In this document: positions 1-10,120 of the stretch, one piece after another
Position numbering within the stretch: position 1 is the first letter of the stretch
Layout of the letters: each line of letters begins with the position of its first letter
Assembly (NCBI GenBank): GCA_029449245.1
Contig: JANATF010000001.1
Span: forward strand, 1,674,001-1,738,000
Direction of reading: 5' to 3'
From: Mortierella alpina
Taxonomy: Eukaryota; Mortierellomycota; Mortierellomycetes; Mortierellales; Mortierellaceae
Length of the DNA: 64,000 bases
The notes under the pieces: generated by a model
Databases searched by the model: none
Told to the model about the DNA's origin: nothing
The model's input: only the letters and a program-made list of their open reading frames with translations
Made by a program: the position numbers and the translations under genes

Positions 1-2550
1 AGGCGATCCACCTCATCCTTGGTATAATCGGAGTTGATGAATTCCTGCCTCCATTTCCTGGCTGCTGTCTTTTGACTGTCCTGTTTCTTCCGCTTGTCAT
101 ATTGACTGGTTACGGGGTGGCCTGTTCGAGTAGCTTCTCCTAGGTGGCCACCGTGCTTTACTTGCTCTCCTACTAGACGGACCGTGAAGCGATTGACAAA
201 CACCACCCTACAAAACAGTGCTAGCATTAATACACACCTTGAGAGATTTCCAACACTGAGCAAGTAGACCATAACGTATGGGCTTCAAGCCTACCTGTTC
301 GCAAAAACCAAGCCATGATCGTGGCACTTGGTATCGATTGTTTCCAGATCAAAGAACGAGGCGAATACCACTCTTTTGTTTCCAGGAACAGTTGTGATGT
401 CGGTATAATTGCTGAGCATGTCGTCGTTGATGTCCCGGATATCAAAGTGACCAGAGGTTCGTGCACACAATGTCTCGTAAATACCCACTGAGCCCAAAGC
501 AAGGCCATGTAGCGAGGACGGAGACACGGTTGGGGATTCAAGCTGAGTGAACTGAGAATAGCCAGTACCCATCAAGAACGTGTTCGCGATCCTCACCAAT
601 GCTGCATAATTGGCGACATGAGCCTGCGCATCCTCATAATAACCATCGTCCTTGCTCCTCCTTTTGGGTGTGAACGGACGGAGCATCGTGGCCAACCGAG
701 CTACTGCCTCGCACTCATCACTGGTGAAGCGCTGGCCCTTGTACGCGCATTTTTGAACCCAATTGCTATCAATAACATCGTTCTCGATGTGAGGGGACTC
801 GACGAGCATAATCAGCACGGATTCCAATGCGCGTAGTCGATTCGATGAAGCCTCGCCACCTAAAAAAACACGAAGATGTAAGTCAGAATCCCTCGCTGCA
901 CCTTGTCCGTGTTTTTCGCACATCGCAATGCCTCTTACCAGGGCCATTTTCGTCATTAGTCATCAAATCTTGATGCATAGACCAGGCACCCTCTGCGTCA
1001 GATTCGATTCCAGTCTTTGAATCCAGGCCGAGCTCGTTCAAGCAAACTTCGATTTTCATGATGCGCTGTTGAGAAGGTTCTGGCTCTTTAAAATCCCTGA
1101 TCGACTTGCATATATCCTTGATGCGCTGTGCTGTCATCGGTCGGCGCTGGTCGCCCAGCTCGTCGAAAAGACCTTTGATCCTTGTCTTCCACTGCCTGTT
1201 CGTGAGCTCAGCCCTCTCTGCCTGCCTCTGTTGCTTCTCCTGTTTGCGCAACTTAGCCTTTTTCTTCCATGCTTTCACATTTTTGTCGATCGTCGGGGCG
1301 AGCTGAAGGCGGAGGGCAATTCTGCATAAGAACATTCTTGTACATCCCTCCGTCCCACATGTTGCCCAGGGCCGTTGAGAACTCTCGTATGGCCTCGACG
1401 ATAGTGTGAGACATGCCTGGGAGAGGATCAGGGACTTGCTCCAAGTCGGAGGCTGCTTGAACGAGGTGAAGTCCTCTCTCCCACAGAGCATGAGGGTCCT
1501 TCGCATTGGCATCGACCTCAACCACCTCCTGATCGTTTCTTCCTGCTTGTTGCGTCCCCATCAGTCTTGCAAATATGAACTGCATATGGTCCTGACTAAA
1601 AAACCTGGCTAAGTCGTTGCTATATCCATGACCTTGGTGTACGAGCCTCGTGGAACCTGGTCGCGTGACTCGAGGTCTAGGTGCGTTGCGTCCTTCAGCT
1701 CTACCAGTTTAGACTCTCTTGAATCGCCTCTTTTGAATCGCTGCCGTTTCATGATTGGTGCCATTCCTTTCTCAATCTGTTCTTCCATGAAATCGTTGCT
1801 ACGGTCATCAAAAGAACTACATTAACATACAGATTGATCAGATGTGATTTATTGCTCTGTCCATGCAGCAACTTACAAAGCCCTTGCAAATGCTCGCTTG
1901 CATACGGGACCGGTGAGGCACGAGTCATCTTCCCTGGCTCTTGACTGAACCCTTCGCGGTACATCTCTGAAGGTTGCTGGACTGATGGGGTTGGTGTACT
2001 CTGATGCCTCCGTCTGTTGGACTTCCATGACACAAGGCACATGATTCGAGGCGGTGAGGACAACGAACTGGCTGATGGACGTGTAGGAGCTGATACCATG
2101 GAAGAAGGCAACTGTGCGAGTGGCATTTTCTGGGCTGAACAAGATAGGCTTGGCGCGAGAGGAGAAGATGAACATATTGCAGCGGAGGACGATGGAGAGT
2201 CGGAGGAAGAAAATTCGGCTTCGTTCGGGGATTTTGAAGGTACGATCGCCGATCCTCAACTTGAAGTTGTGTGGGCAAGGCCGTTTGTTGATTGAGGAAA
2301 AGTTGAGAAGGCTGGCAATGTAGTGGGACAATTCTGAAGATATGCCAGACACCGCACTCATCTCTGTCGCTAGGCCAAACTGCAGCAGATTTCTCATGGC
2401 GAGCTGGCAATCCTCATTTTGAGATGCTGCGAGGGGATGTTGAAGTGCAAGGGAGGCTCGTTGATATAGCACAGAGTCATCGTGTATGCCCTCTGGAGCC
2501 GCCTTTATCCATGATTCATCGTCATCAACGCTTTCCATTAAAGTCTCCAT
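1..2550 (-). pseudogene. Broken multi-exon gene, possible Fanzor-type nuclease, running off the left edge
   Basis: Coding-like sequence on the minus strand in several exons. Exon 1 is 2550-1877, followed by a 60-nt GTAAGT intron. Exon 2 is 1816-1643, then a possible 47-nt intron with a weak GTACAC donor. Coding resumes at 1595, with further exons ending at 939, spanning 859-295, and from 207 to the edge. Near 1320 the reading frame changes without plausible splice sites, so a frameshift is likely. The protein is hydrophilic and has a basic coiled-coil-like stretch around 1160-1270. Near 387-357 the sequence VPGNKRVVFAS resembles the RuvC-I strand of Fanzor/TnpB nucleases, but with Val (codon 389-387) where the catalytic Asp would be. 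It is followed by a Q-Y-x-K-R-K-like segment as in such proteins. The same-strand Fanzor remnant at 3.2-4.1 kb supports this reading. The start at 2550 is the first Met giving a coding-like N-terminus. The family call is tentative; an unrelated lineage-specific gene is possible. Confidence 0.45.
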
Positions 2551-3216
2551 GTGGATCAGTAAGTTGGCAGAAACGAATAAAGCCGGTTTGAAGTTGAGTA
2601 GGCAGCGAGAAAGTGAATGAAAGTAGAAAGCCAAGAGGAAAAAGGCTACGCTGGGCTAAGCACAGGCTTTCATCAGAAAATTTTGTCTGATGAAAACGAA
2701 AGGCAAATATCATAGGAGTTTCATGAGTCGCGCCGAACAGATACGCGACACACAGCAAAGTCCTACTTGCGCGCACTGTTATAGCTCGGGCAAGCCGCTC
2801 TAGTAGTTTGCGATAGTTCCTTATGGAATGCTAGTGCGCCGATGAGAGGAGCAACGCTCGCTTGGCCAGTCGCTCGTGGATTTCAAGCGAATAGCGCTCG
2901 TAGCACTAGTAAATAATTTTTATGGAAGCACTTTTTATTGAAAGGCACAATAATACAAACCTCTCTCTTCCTTGCTTGGAGTTCTGTCCCCAACTGCTGA
3001 AAATACATGGGCCACATTCAGCTGCCACAGGTGACGGACTGTATGCTGGAGCCTCTTAAATGACAGAAAATTAGTACATGTTCAAAGCATCGACAATGCG
3101 CGCGCTCTCCTGCAGGAAGCGAGAATGAGCCGACGTTGACAGATCGAAAAGCAATGTCTACACAACTTCATTGAACCTTTCATTAAAAACTGCAAGAGAC
3201 AAAGTTAGTCGTGAGA
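2551..3216. other. Spacer without a recognisable gene
   Basis: No convincing coding frame on either strand. It separates the 5' end of the broken gene at 1-2550 from the Fanzor-like remnant. It may contain promoter sequence of the former and decayed flank of the latter, but no terminal inverted repeats were seen. Confidence 0.4.
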
Positions 3217-4080
3217 CTAAAGATTCACAGTTTTTAAGAGCCGACACTCATTTCGACTTGCATAAGCCTCAGTGAGGAGCCATCCTTGCATCCGCGTGGA
3301 TGTGGGTGGCGGGTCTTGATCCAGACGATGGCCTGGTGTTCTTGGTGCTGTACTTCGGCAGAAGGCGTCAAGAGGCAGTCTTGAAGGTGACTCCAGGACC
3401 GAGGTTCCTGACATCAGTATTGCGAGGGCCGAGAGGGGGTCTCGAGCTCTCATAGTATACCCGCAGCGGAATGATATGCACGCAGGGTTCGTGCACTCAT
3501 CGGCGCCGTTCACCCTCCTCACGAAAATATTGCCGTCCTTGAGTGTCCTTGATCGGACGAGGGCGACTGCTCCGTGGCAAAAAGCGCAAACTTTGCTGGT
3601 TCGGAATTCATCATGGATGGCGACGGTGCAGTTGCGCTGGTGAACTTTCCTCATCTTTTTCCCGCCGCGGTGAGAGTGACCCTTGATCCTGGTGCCCACG
3701 CCCGTTCCCTTGTCTTCAATGATGAGCATCGGCGCGACCTGAACAGCAGCTTTCGGGCATTGTCTGGAGAATGCAAAACTCCTTTGCGTCAACTCCCCGA
3801 GGAACATGGTGCACTTGACACGACTGGCACCAGCCGTCAGCTACCGGGACCGTTACTGCCTCGCCGTCGCCTGTGGCGTCCCGCCCATGCTCCTTCACAT
3901 AAGCCCTCTCCATGGCTCCAACGACGTCCCACGTTCGCTTTGATCTGACCTTCTGGTGACGTCGGGCTTTTTGTAATGCTGGGCTGTGCTCGAAAGCTTG
4001 TGCAAGTACAGTTGGCCGAGTTTAAACCTTGGGTGCACTGAATAACATGTAAGGACGTAGTTGGCTAAACTTTGCCGCAA
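3217..4080 (-). pseudogene. Fanzor (eukaryotic TnpB-like) C-terminal remnant, frameshifted
   Basis: The main open stretch, 3807-3217, encodes a C-terminal RuvC/zinc-ribbon block. It holds a RuvC-II-like strand MLIIEDKG with Glu at residue 31 counted from 3807, then the GxGTRIKGHxHRGGKK motif. A zinc ribbon follows, with Cys 74 and 77 (SKVCAFCHG) and Cys 105 and 110 (ECTNPAC), and then RuvC-III RDPLSALAI with Asp 123. This order is typical of Fanzor proteins, the RNA-guided nucleases of eukaryotic transposons descended from IS200/IS605 TnpB. Upstream, coding-like sequence continues in two other frames (about 3913-3810 and 4080-3930, including FKLGQLYLHKLSSTAQ). A stop lies just before 3807 and no clear introns are present. 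I read this as a 5'-truncated, frameshifted relic without an intact RuvC-I. The catalytic residues that remain look intact. Confidence 0.7.
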
Positions 4081-4118
4081 ATCGCCCTAATGTTTTGTAG
4101 TTCGCATTGTGATCGGTT

Positions 4119-4473
4119 TCAAATGCACCATGGCCCGACACAAATGTCTCCGCCCCCTCCGCTTCCGGTTTTAGGGACAAAAATGGAGCCAAGACAGACG
4201 GCTGTTTTGTGGCAGCACCAGTTGCCTACATAGAGTACAAGAAATGGTGGGAGAGTTAGGCTGTGCAACAAATCGAAGAGTAAGAGGAGGGGAATGGGAG
4301 ATTGACTTACCACAATGGTCAGGATACTCGGGATCGGTACAAGCATCATCAAGCGGAACTATACCCGCGATTTGATTTCCTCCATCATTCTCCAACGGCA
4401 GTGCATCTGTGACCAGTAGGAACGCAAAGGCGAAGGCAAGAGCAATCAAAGTGACCAGAGAATTGGATCGCAT
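4119..4473 (-). CDS. Small secreted cysteine-rich protein (89 aa, two exons)
   Basis: Exon 1 is 4473-4311 and exon 2 is 4225-4119, joined across an 85-nt GTAAGT...TAG intron in phase 1. The 89-residue product starts with a clear signal peptide (MRSNSLVTLIALAFAFAFLL) and probable cleavage after TDA at about residue 24. The mature part has seven cysteines, including an adjacent pair (NWCCHK), a Gly-rich linker and a C-terminal CVGPWCI. It should be secreted and disulfide-bonded. I do not recognise a family. A TATA-like AATAAAAAG lies about 100 bp upstream (forward 4571-4588). The next gene upstream on the same strand also encodes a secreted protein. Confidence 0.7.
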
Positions 4474-4619
4474 GTTGAGAAGATCAAGAACTAGGATAAA
4501 GTTAAATGGAAAGCGCCGCTGTTTTGGTGTTGGTTTATGTTGGTGTGAGTGAAGTGTAGCCTTAATGATGGCTTTTTATTGCTATTGCAAGTCATTTGAG
4601 AGGCTCCCCTCGTAAATGA

Positions 4620-5739
4620 TCAAGCACTTTCGCTACCTGTAGCTATGTGAACTTCAACGTGACCATTGGGCGTATTGGAAGTCTTGATGAAAACCAGGTC
4701 TGGTTTACCGTCACCATCCCAGTCCGTCATAAACCATGTGCCATCATTTTCGTTTCCAAATATTGTGGGGACTTCTACAATGCGTTGCTGAAAGTTTGAG
4801 CTGCCAGAAGCGATATGCACCTCGACGCGGCCACTGGGCGTATTGGAAGTCTTGATGAAAACTAGGTCTGGTTTACTGTCACCATCCCAGTCCATCATAA
4901 ACCATGTGCCATCATTTTCGTTTCCAAATGTTGTGGGGACCTCTACAATGCGTTGCTGAAAGTTTGAGCTGCCAGACGCGATATGTACCTCGACGCGGCC
5001 ACTGGGCGTATTGGAAGTCTTGATGAAAACCAAGTCTGGTTTACCGTCATTGTCCCAGTCCGTCATAAGCCATGTGCCATCATTTTCGTTTCCAAATGTT
5101 GTGGGGACTTCTACAACGCGTTGCTGAAAGTTTGAGCTGCCGGATGCGATATGTACCTCGACACGGCCACTGGGCGTATTGGAAGTCTTGATGAAAACCA
5201 AGTCTGGTTTACCGTCATTGTCCCAGTCCGTCATAAGCCATGTGCCATCATTTTCGTTTCCAAATGTTGTGGGGACTTCTACAACGCGTTGCTGAAAGTT
5301 TGAGCTGCCGGACGCGATATGTACCTCGACGCGGCCACTGGGCGTACTGGAAGTCTTGATGAAAACCAGGTCTGGTTCACGGTTACGGACCCAGTTCGTC
5401 ATGAGCCATGTGCCATCGTTTTCATTTACAAATGTTGTGGGGACCTCAAGGATGCGCTTGAGAAAAATGCCTTGGTTGAACACGTCACTGGTGGGATTTT
5501 CGCCTGGGTTAATCGCGACTGTGTGGACTAAAATGAATAGACAGACAGAATAAACAGAATGAGTCAAAGAACCACGTAATAAGGACCTGCACCTTCCTTT
5601 GTTATAAGGACCTGCACCAAGGACGGATACTGAGCATGATGAAGAACCTTGCCATACCTGGAACAACGTATGCCTGGACGCCAGTCAGTGCTGCCAGTGA
5701 AAGGGATGCGGCTGCTATCGGTAATGGTTCGAGCCTCAT
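4620..5739 (-). CDS. Secreted FG-GAP/VCBS-like repeat protein (329 aa)
   Basis: Exon 1 is 5739-5658 and exon 2 is 5527-4620, with a 130-nt intron in phase 1. The first exon encodes a signal peptide (MRLEPLPIAAASLSLAALTG, cleavage near VQA). The rest is five tandem copies of a 56-residue unit. Each unit contains an NENDGTW segment and, in copies 2-5, an acidic loop of the form DWDxDxKPDLVFIKTS, the calcium-binding signature of FG-GAP/VCBS beta-propeller blades. Copy 1 has lost the acidic loop (NWVRNREPD). Such repeats occur in secreted lectin-like or cell-surface binding proteins; the ligand here is unknown. Five blades may be too few for a closed seven-bladed propeller. A TATAAATA lies about 50 bp upstream of the ATG. 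Confidence 0.75.
4630..5470 (-). repeat. Tandem 168-bp coding repeat, five copies
   Basis: The FG-GAP-like units are repeated at the DNA level with a period of about 168 bp. Copies 2 and 3 are almost identical in nucleotide sequence and copies 4 and 5 are slightly diverged. Copy 1 (near 5470-5300) is the most divergent. Near-identity at silent positions points to recent duplication or gene conversion. Confidence 0.85.
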
Positions 5740-6437
5740 GATAAGTAACAGTGTCTATGAGTTGAGGGGAAGCAAAAGTTGGAGCTTCTATTTATACCCA
5801 GAGCAGTAAAATTGCATAGCGTATCACGTCACGCAACAGAAAATAGGCATACCCAATGTAATGCCAATATGAAGCCTTCTGCCAGACGGTAGCTGAGTGG
5901 TCTAGACAGGACAAGTGACCATTCAAGTCTGAGCCCAGCCAGATCTTCGTGTCTCAGTTTTTCCCAAGGTTCGCTTTGTTTTCTACAAACATGCATGGTT
6001 GGTTTTAACAAATCGCCAATATGGATGTGTCCCAGGTCAGAAAAAAGTTCTAGGTCTGCTCAGGGTGTGCCATGTCTGAGTCTCAAAATTTGAGTGGCTG
6101 TGTCGGTGTCTAGACGCGAGCTTTTCTCCAAAAAAGAACTTAAATCATGGCGCCCAGACCACCAACAGTTCCCACGACTGAAACGTTCGAAATTAAAGAT
6201 AAGCTGAGCCACGAGGTCTAACATTGCCAAGAGAAATCAACAGTGCGTGCGTGCGTGCTCAGACCCGCGTTGCAGCTATGCAAAATGAGCTTCTGCGGCT
6301 GTGCTTTTCAAGTCAAAGCGTGTCACGTAACGGAATTGAGTTTGACCCAACCTGAACAGCACCAGTGATCCGAACCCGTTGACAAATCGCACGCATGTAT
6401 TGGCAGGCCTCTTCTTGTCTGATAGAGATTCTGAGGG
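5740..6437. other. Divergent intergenic region
   Basis: Lies between the divergently transcribed FG-GAP-like gene and the subtilase. Apart from TATA boxes near each end, I see no gene or strong repeat. Confidence 0.4.
5789..5796 (-). promoter_or_regulatory. TATA box of the FG-GAP-like gene
   Basis: The minus strand reads TATAAATA about 50 bp upstream of the ATG at 5739, a suitable position for a TATA element with a short leader. Confidence 0.5.
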
Positions 6438-6446
6438 TTATAAAAG
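6438..6446 (+). promoter_or_regulatory. TATA box of the subtilase gene
   Basis: TTATAAAAG lies 72 bp upstream of the ATG at 6512 but only about 20 bp upstream of the in-frame ATG at 6461. Transcription normally starts 25-40 bp or more after a TATA box, so this element favours 6512 as the start codon. Confidence 0.6.
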
Positions 6447-6511
6447 CACGTAGCTAGTTCTTGTTTTCATTTATAACAAAAACCACAATTTCCTTATTTA
6501 ACCTCTTCAAA

Positions 6512-7660
6512 ATGTCGGCCCCTCAGAATATCCAAGTTGGCGAAGTCATCCCCAATTCTTTCATCGTGATCCTCAAAGCCGGTTGTTCTATTCAGTCCTT
6601 CCATGCCAACTTGAAAGACACTTGCCGCACCCTGGGTTTGCTCCCTGATGATGCTCAGATACACAAGACGTACACGGTCATCCCTGGATTTCACGCCACG
6701 CTGACTCCAGATGTGCATCAGAGAGTTAAAGACCACCCCGATGTCGCGTACGTGGAACAGGATAAAGTCTTCTCAATTATTCCTCCGCCTGAACACTTCG
6801 AAACAAATGCGATTCAGTCCGATGCTCCTTGGGGTCTCACTCGCGTCGGTCAGCGGAATTCGGACTTGAATCAGCTTTATCAATTTCCAGAAGCCGCTGG
6901 AGAGGGCGTTACAGTCTACGCGATTGATACTGGAGTCTACCTTGAGCACAATGATTTCGAGGGTCGAGCATCTTGGGGGCACAATTTTGTCACAGGATCC
7001 AAGGACACTGACGAGAATGGACATGGAACACACGTGGCTGGCACCATCGGTGGTGCCAAGTACGGTGTTGCCAAAAAGGTCAGGATCGTCGCTGTTAAGG
7101 TTTTGGACGCCCGCGGAAGTGGCTCAACTTCGGGAGTTATTGCCGGTGTGGACTGGGTTGCCCAGAACGCCATCCCGGGCAAATCTGTTGCGAACATGTC
7201 CCTTGGGGGAAGCCAATCCAACGCCCTCAATGATGCGGTTACAAGACTCTACGATAAAAATATTCCAGTAATTGTTGCAGCTGGCAACGATCCCAAGACA
7301 AGCGCAGATGCCCAATCTCCTGGGAGTTCGCCGGGTGCCTACACAGTAGTGTCCATGAATCAGGATGATCAGCCTTCCTCTTGGTTCAACTCATATGGTA
7401 CCTGCGTCGATATTTTTGCACCTGGTGAAAATATCATCTCTGCCTATATCGGAAACGAGAATGCAACCAAAGTCGAACAGGGTACTTCAATGGCCACACC
7501 TCATGTCACTGGTGTCGCTGCCATCTACCTCAGCCTTGATCAGAACTTAACGATGACCCAGGATGTCTATGACCGACTCACTGAACATGCCACAGGAGGT
7601 GCACTCCATGGCGACCTGAATGGAATGAACAATCTAATCGTCTTCAACAATCCAGCCTAA
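6512..7660 (+). CDS. Subtilisin-like serine protease, proteinase K type (S8), with I9 propeptide
   Basis: Intronless gene for a 382-residue subtilase. An inhibitor-I9-type propeptide spans roughly residues 15-90. The catalytic domain has all four key residues: Asp139 (AIDTGV), His171 (NGHGTHVAG), oxyanion Asn259 (VAAGND) and Ser326 (GTSMATPHV). Length and spacing match fungal proteinase K-like enzymes. I start at 6512 (AAAATGTCG) rather than the in-frame ATG at 6461, because the TATA box at 6438-6446 leaves no room for a transcript containing 6461. From 6512 there is no classical signal peptide (MSAPQNIQVGEV), which is unusual for this normally secreted or vacuolar family. The 17 extra residues of the longer form (MFSFITKTTISLFNLFK) are also a poor signal sequence. 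The enzyme may be intracellular or unconventionally exported. Confidence 0.9.
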   Translation: MSAPQNIQVGEVIPNSFIVILKAGCSIQSFHANLKDTCRTLGLLPDDAQIHKTYTVIPGFHATLTPDVHQRVKDHPDVAYVEQDKVFSIIPPPEHFETNAIQSDAPWGLTRVGQRNSDLNQLYQFPEAAGEGVTVYAIDTGVYLEHNDFEGRASWGHNFVTGSKDTDENGHGTHVAGTIGGAKYGVAKKVRIVAVKVLDARGSGSTSGVIAGVDWVAQNAIPGKSVANMSLGGSQSNALNDAVTRLYDKNIPVIVAAGNDPKTSADAQSPGSSPGAYTVVSMNQDDQPSSWFNSYGTCVDIFAPGENIISAYIGNENATKVEQGTSMATPHVTGVAAIYLSLDQNLTMTQDVYDRLTEHATGGALHGDLNGMNNLIVFNNPA

Positions 7661-9650
7661 AAGGAGGATAAGGCTTGACATGGGTCTGCATTCTATTCCT
7701 TCATTTGCTTTTTGGCTGCTTGATTTTCACCATGACTCTTCATGTGGTGTATTTGATCGCTTTCTATAAAGTTGGTTGTATTTCAAATCAAAAAATTCTC
7801 AGTCGAAGACAATGATACGTTAGAACCAGCTTGAAAACAACAACCTTTGGTATACGAGTCCACCTACAATCTTCTATTGTGAGGCTGCGTCCAACCAAAG
7901 CTATCAGAGGGGATGGAGATAATAGCCATGGAGAATAAGTGAACGAGGTACATTTGCTTAGTAAGCAAATCTTAAAGCATGCAGTCGAATGATGAGTTTA
8001 CTTACTTTTATCCCGTCCCTTCCCAATTTGTACTGTGCTTGATATGGATGTCGACAGTCTAGGCTGTATGTCGACCCTTGTGCCAGATGATGACTCCGTT
8101 GAGAAATTCGATGGTATAAGATCTTTTAAGGAATGCTCAGAAGGAGCTTGCTGTCCAGGCAATGCAGTCTGTGTTGCTCGCGCTCTAATTTTCATTTCGT
8201 CGTCTGCCAGTGTCACAGCGATTTTTTTCTGTTCTTGAATGGTTGTGGATAAGTAAGGCATGCCTTGTAGTATTGTGCATTTCAAAAAAAATTGATAAGG
8301 TTTGCCGCAAAATGGCGGATAGCCATTGTATAATTCCCTTTCTTTTCATCAATGAACGGTTTTGATATACATCTTGGAATTTAGCTGAGGTCTTCACTAC
8401 GATAACCTTCAGGCTGAGTTATTCCTCGCAGTTTTTGTGATTTTTTTTTCACAAATTCTCGATGAATAGCGACCTCAGCATTTTTATCCGACGTTTAACG
8501 GCCCGAATTTTTATCATTTTTTTTTGAAATGCACAATAGGTCTTGATCAAAAATGTACACTATTCAACGGCGGCGGTAACACTATTAAGCCCATGCCATT
8601 AATTCAAATTTCATTCAAGAATGCGCGGAACTTTGTTAAGCGGTTATCGTTAGATGTATTTACTTGACTCTTGTTATTTTCATGCTCATGATGTCCACAC
8701 CTCTTTTTACAAGAGAGCTGCTTCATAGGTATTTAAACACAAGCTGTGTACTTTTAATAGTAGGTGGAACATTCGAGCTGGATATACTTAGCCTTATACT
8801 TGGCCCCTGATATCTAAACATTACTCAGCCGGTCTAGGCATGTCCTATTCACATGATATGAGAAGCTCGGGGTTTCGTAACTTTCGTGTTCCTTTGTCGG
8901 CAACAATTACACTGTTTATTGTAATATGAAACGTGAAATTAACACGAAGAGAACAGCTGGATTATGCGGTACTGCCCGAGCTCTGCAAAGGATGTGTACT
9001 TCGAGTAGGGGGCTAACGACCGGTTGGCAGGACTCGTGTTGCAAGGTGCCAATCCCGTTACCACAAATGAATCCAGCGGCATGAGGGGACTGGCGTTGAA
9101 GCGTGATTGGCACCGAAATTCCCAAGTTTTGTGCGGATCAGAACGTGGATTCACTGAGAACATTGGCGCCAACAAAGTTAATACAGTAAGCGGCGCTGGG
9201 GACTGGTGATGAACACTGATTGGTCGATCGTTCTCTGAGGAAGTGCATCACCTGCATGGATTCATAGAACACTAACCATTTCCGCAGTCTTCAAAAAATT
9301 GTTTCATCTGCACGCACGGTGAAATCGCGACTCTTGGAAGGCTAGAGCCTGGCCCTACAAATGACAATAGTGTCTGCCCCACGTAGGGCGTCTGCATATG
9401 CCACTTTAAACCAATCACACAACATCCACAGTACAGCACTACAAAAAAAATCATGGTTGACTACAAAGCATTACTCAAAGATCCTTCCCACCCTGGATGG
9501 CAGACTATTCAGGCCAAGAACTTGGACCTCAAAACGCTGGTTGAATGACTCAAATACTCGAGAGAGCACGTGTCACAAAATAACGAGCCGAACGATAATC
9601 AGGTGCAGACAGCAGATGTTAAGGGCGAAGGCTTCGCCCAGTCTGGAATT
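7661..9650. other. Intergenic region, no firm gene
   Basis: AT-rich region with several poly-T tracts (for example near 8440-8460 and 8515-8525). A 95-codon minus-strand frame (8285-7998) ends at a GTAAGT-like site and could be an exon, but no partner exon, homology or codon pattern convinced me. Small frames near 9.0-9.2 kb look random. Confidence 0.35.
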
Positions 9651-9670
9651 GAAATCCTCAGAAATCCTCA
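9651..9670 (+). repeat. 10-bp direct duplication
   Basis: GAAATCCTCA occurs twice head-to-tail, just before the larger tandem repeat upstream of the gene at 10121. Confidence 0.8.
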
Positions 9671-9730
9671 CAAGCGGTCTAGGGTAAAATTCATTTGGTA
9701 ACTGAGGGTCCAGCATAGTTTCCCAGAAAG

Positions 9731-9962
9731 GTGGCTGTGCGGTGTAGGCAAGGCTCAATCCGCCCAACCTTACACGTACTTCTATGAAACCAGGTTGTGC
9801 CCAGACCCCCTTGCAGATCCCATGACGAAAACATTCTCTGTGGCTGTGCGGTGTAGGCTAGGCTCAATCCACTTTCACCCATTTTTTACTCGTACTTCTA
9901 TGAAACCATGAAACCAGGTTGTGCCCAGACCCCTTGCAGTTCTCATAACAAAAACATTCTCT
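9731..9962 (+). repeat. Two tandem copies of a 109-123 bp unit upstream of the 10121 gene
   Basis: Copy 1 is 9731-9839 and copy 2 is 9840-9962. Both begin GTGGCTGTGCGGTGTAGGC, share CTTCTATGAAACC...AGGTTGTGCCCAGACCCC, and end with AAAACATTCTCT. Copy 2 has a small internal duplication (ATGAAACC twice). The array ends about 160 bp before the ATG at 10121, so it may be promoter sequence duplicated in place. Confidence 0.85.
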
Positions 9963-10120
9963 CTCTTGTGCGGGTCCCAGTGGCAGTGTTGTGGGCTGGC
10001 ATGTCTTTTGGCAATAGACCAAAGTGGTCAAGCACATTCTCCTATTTAAGCAACATTTATTAATATTAATAGCTCGACAATTTCATATTTTATGTTCTTC
10101 CTCATTCCACGACAAAAACA

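Noticed and set aside
7998-8285. 95-codon minus-strand frame ending at a GTAAGT-like donor
   Set aside because: Could be an exon, but no partner exon or similarity was found; left as unannotated intergenic sequence.
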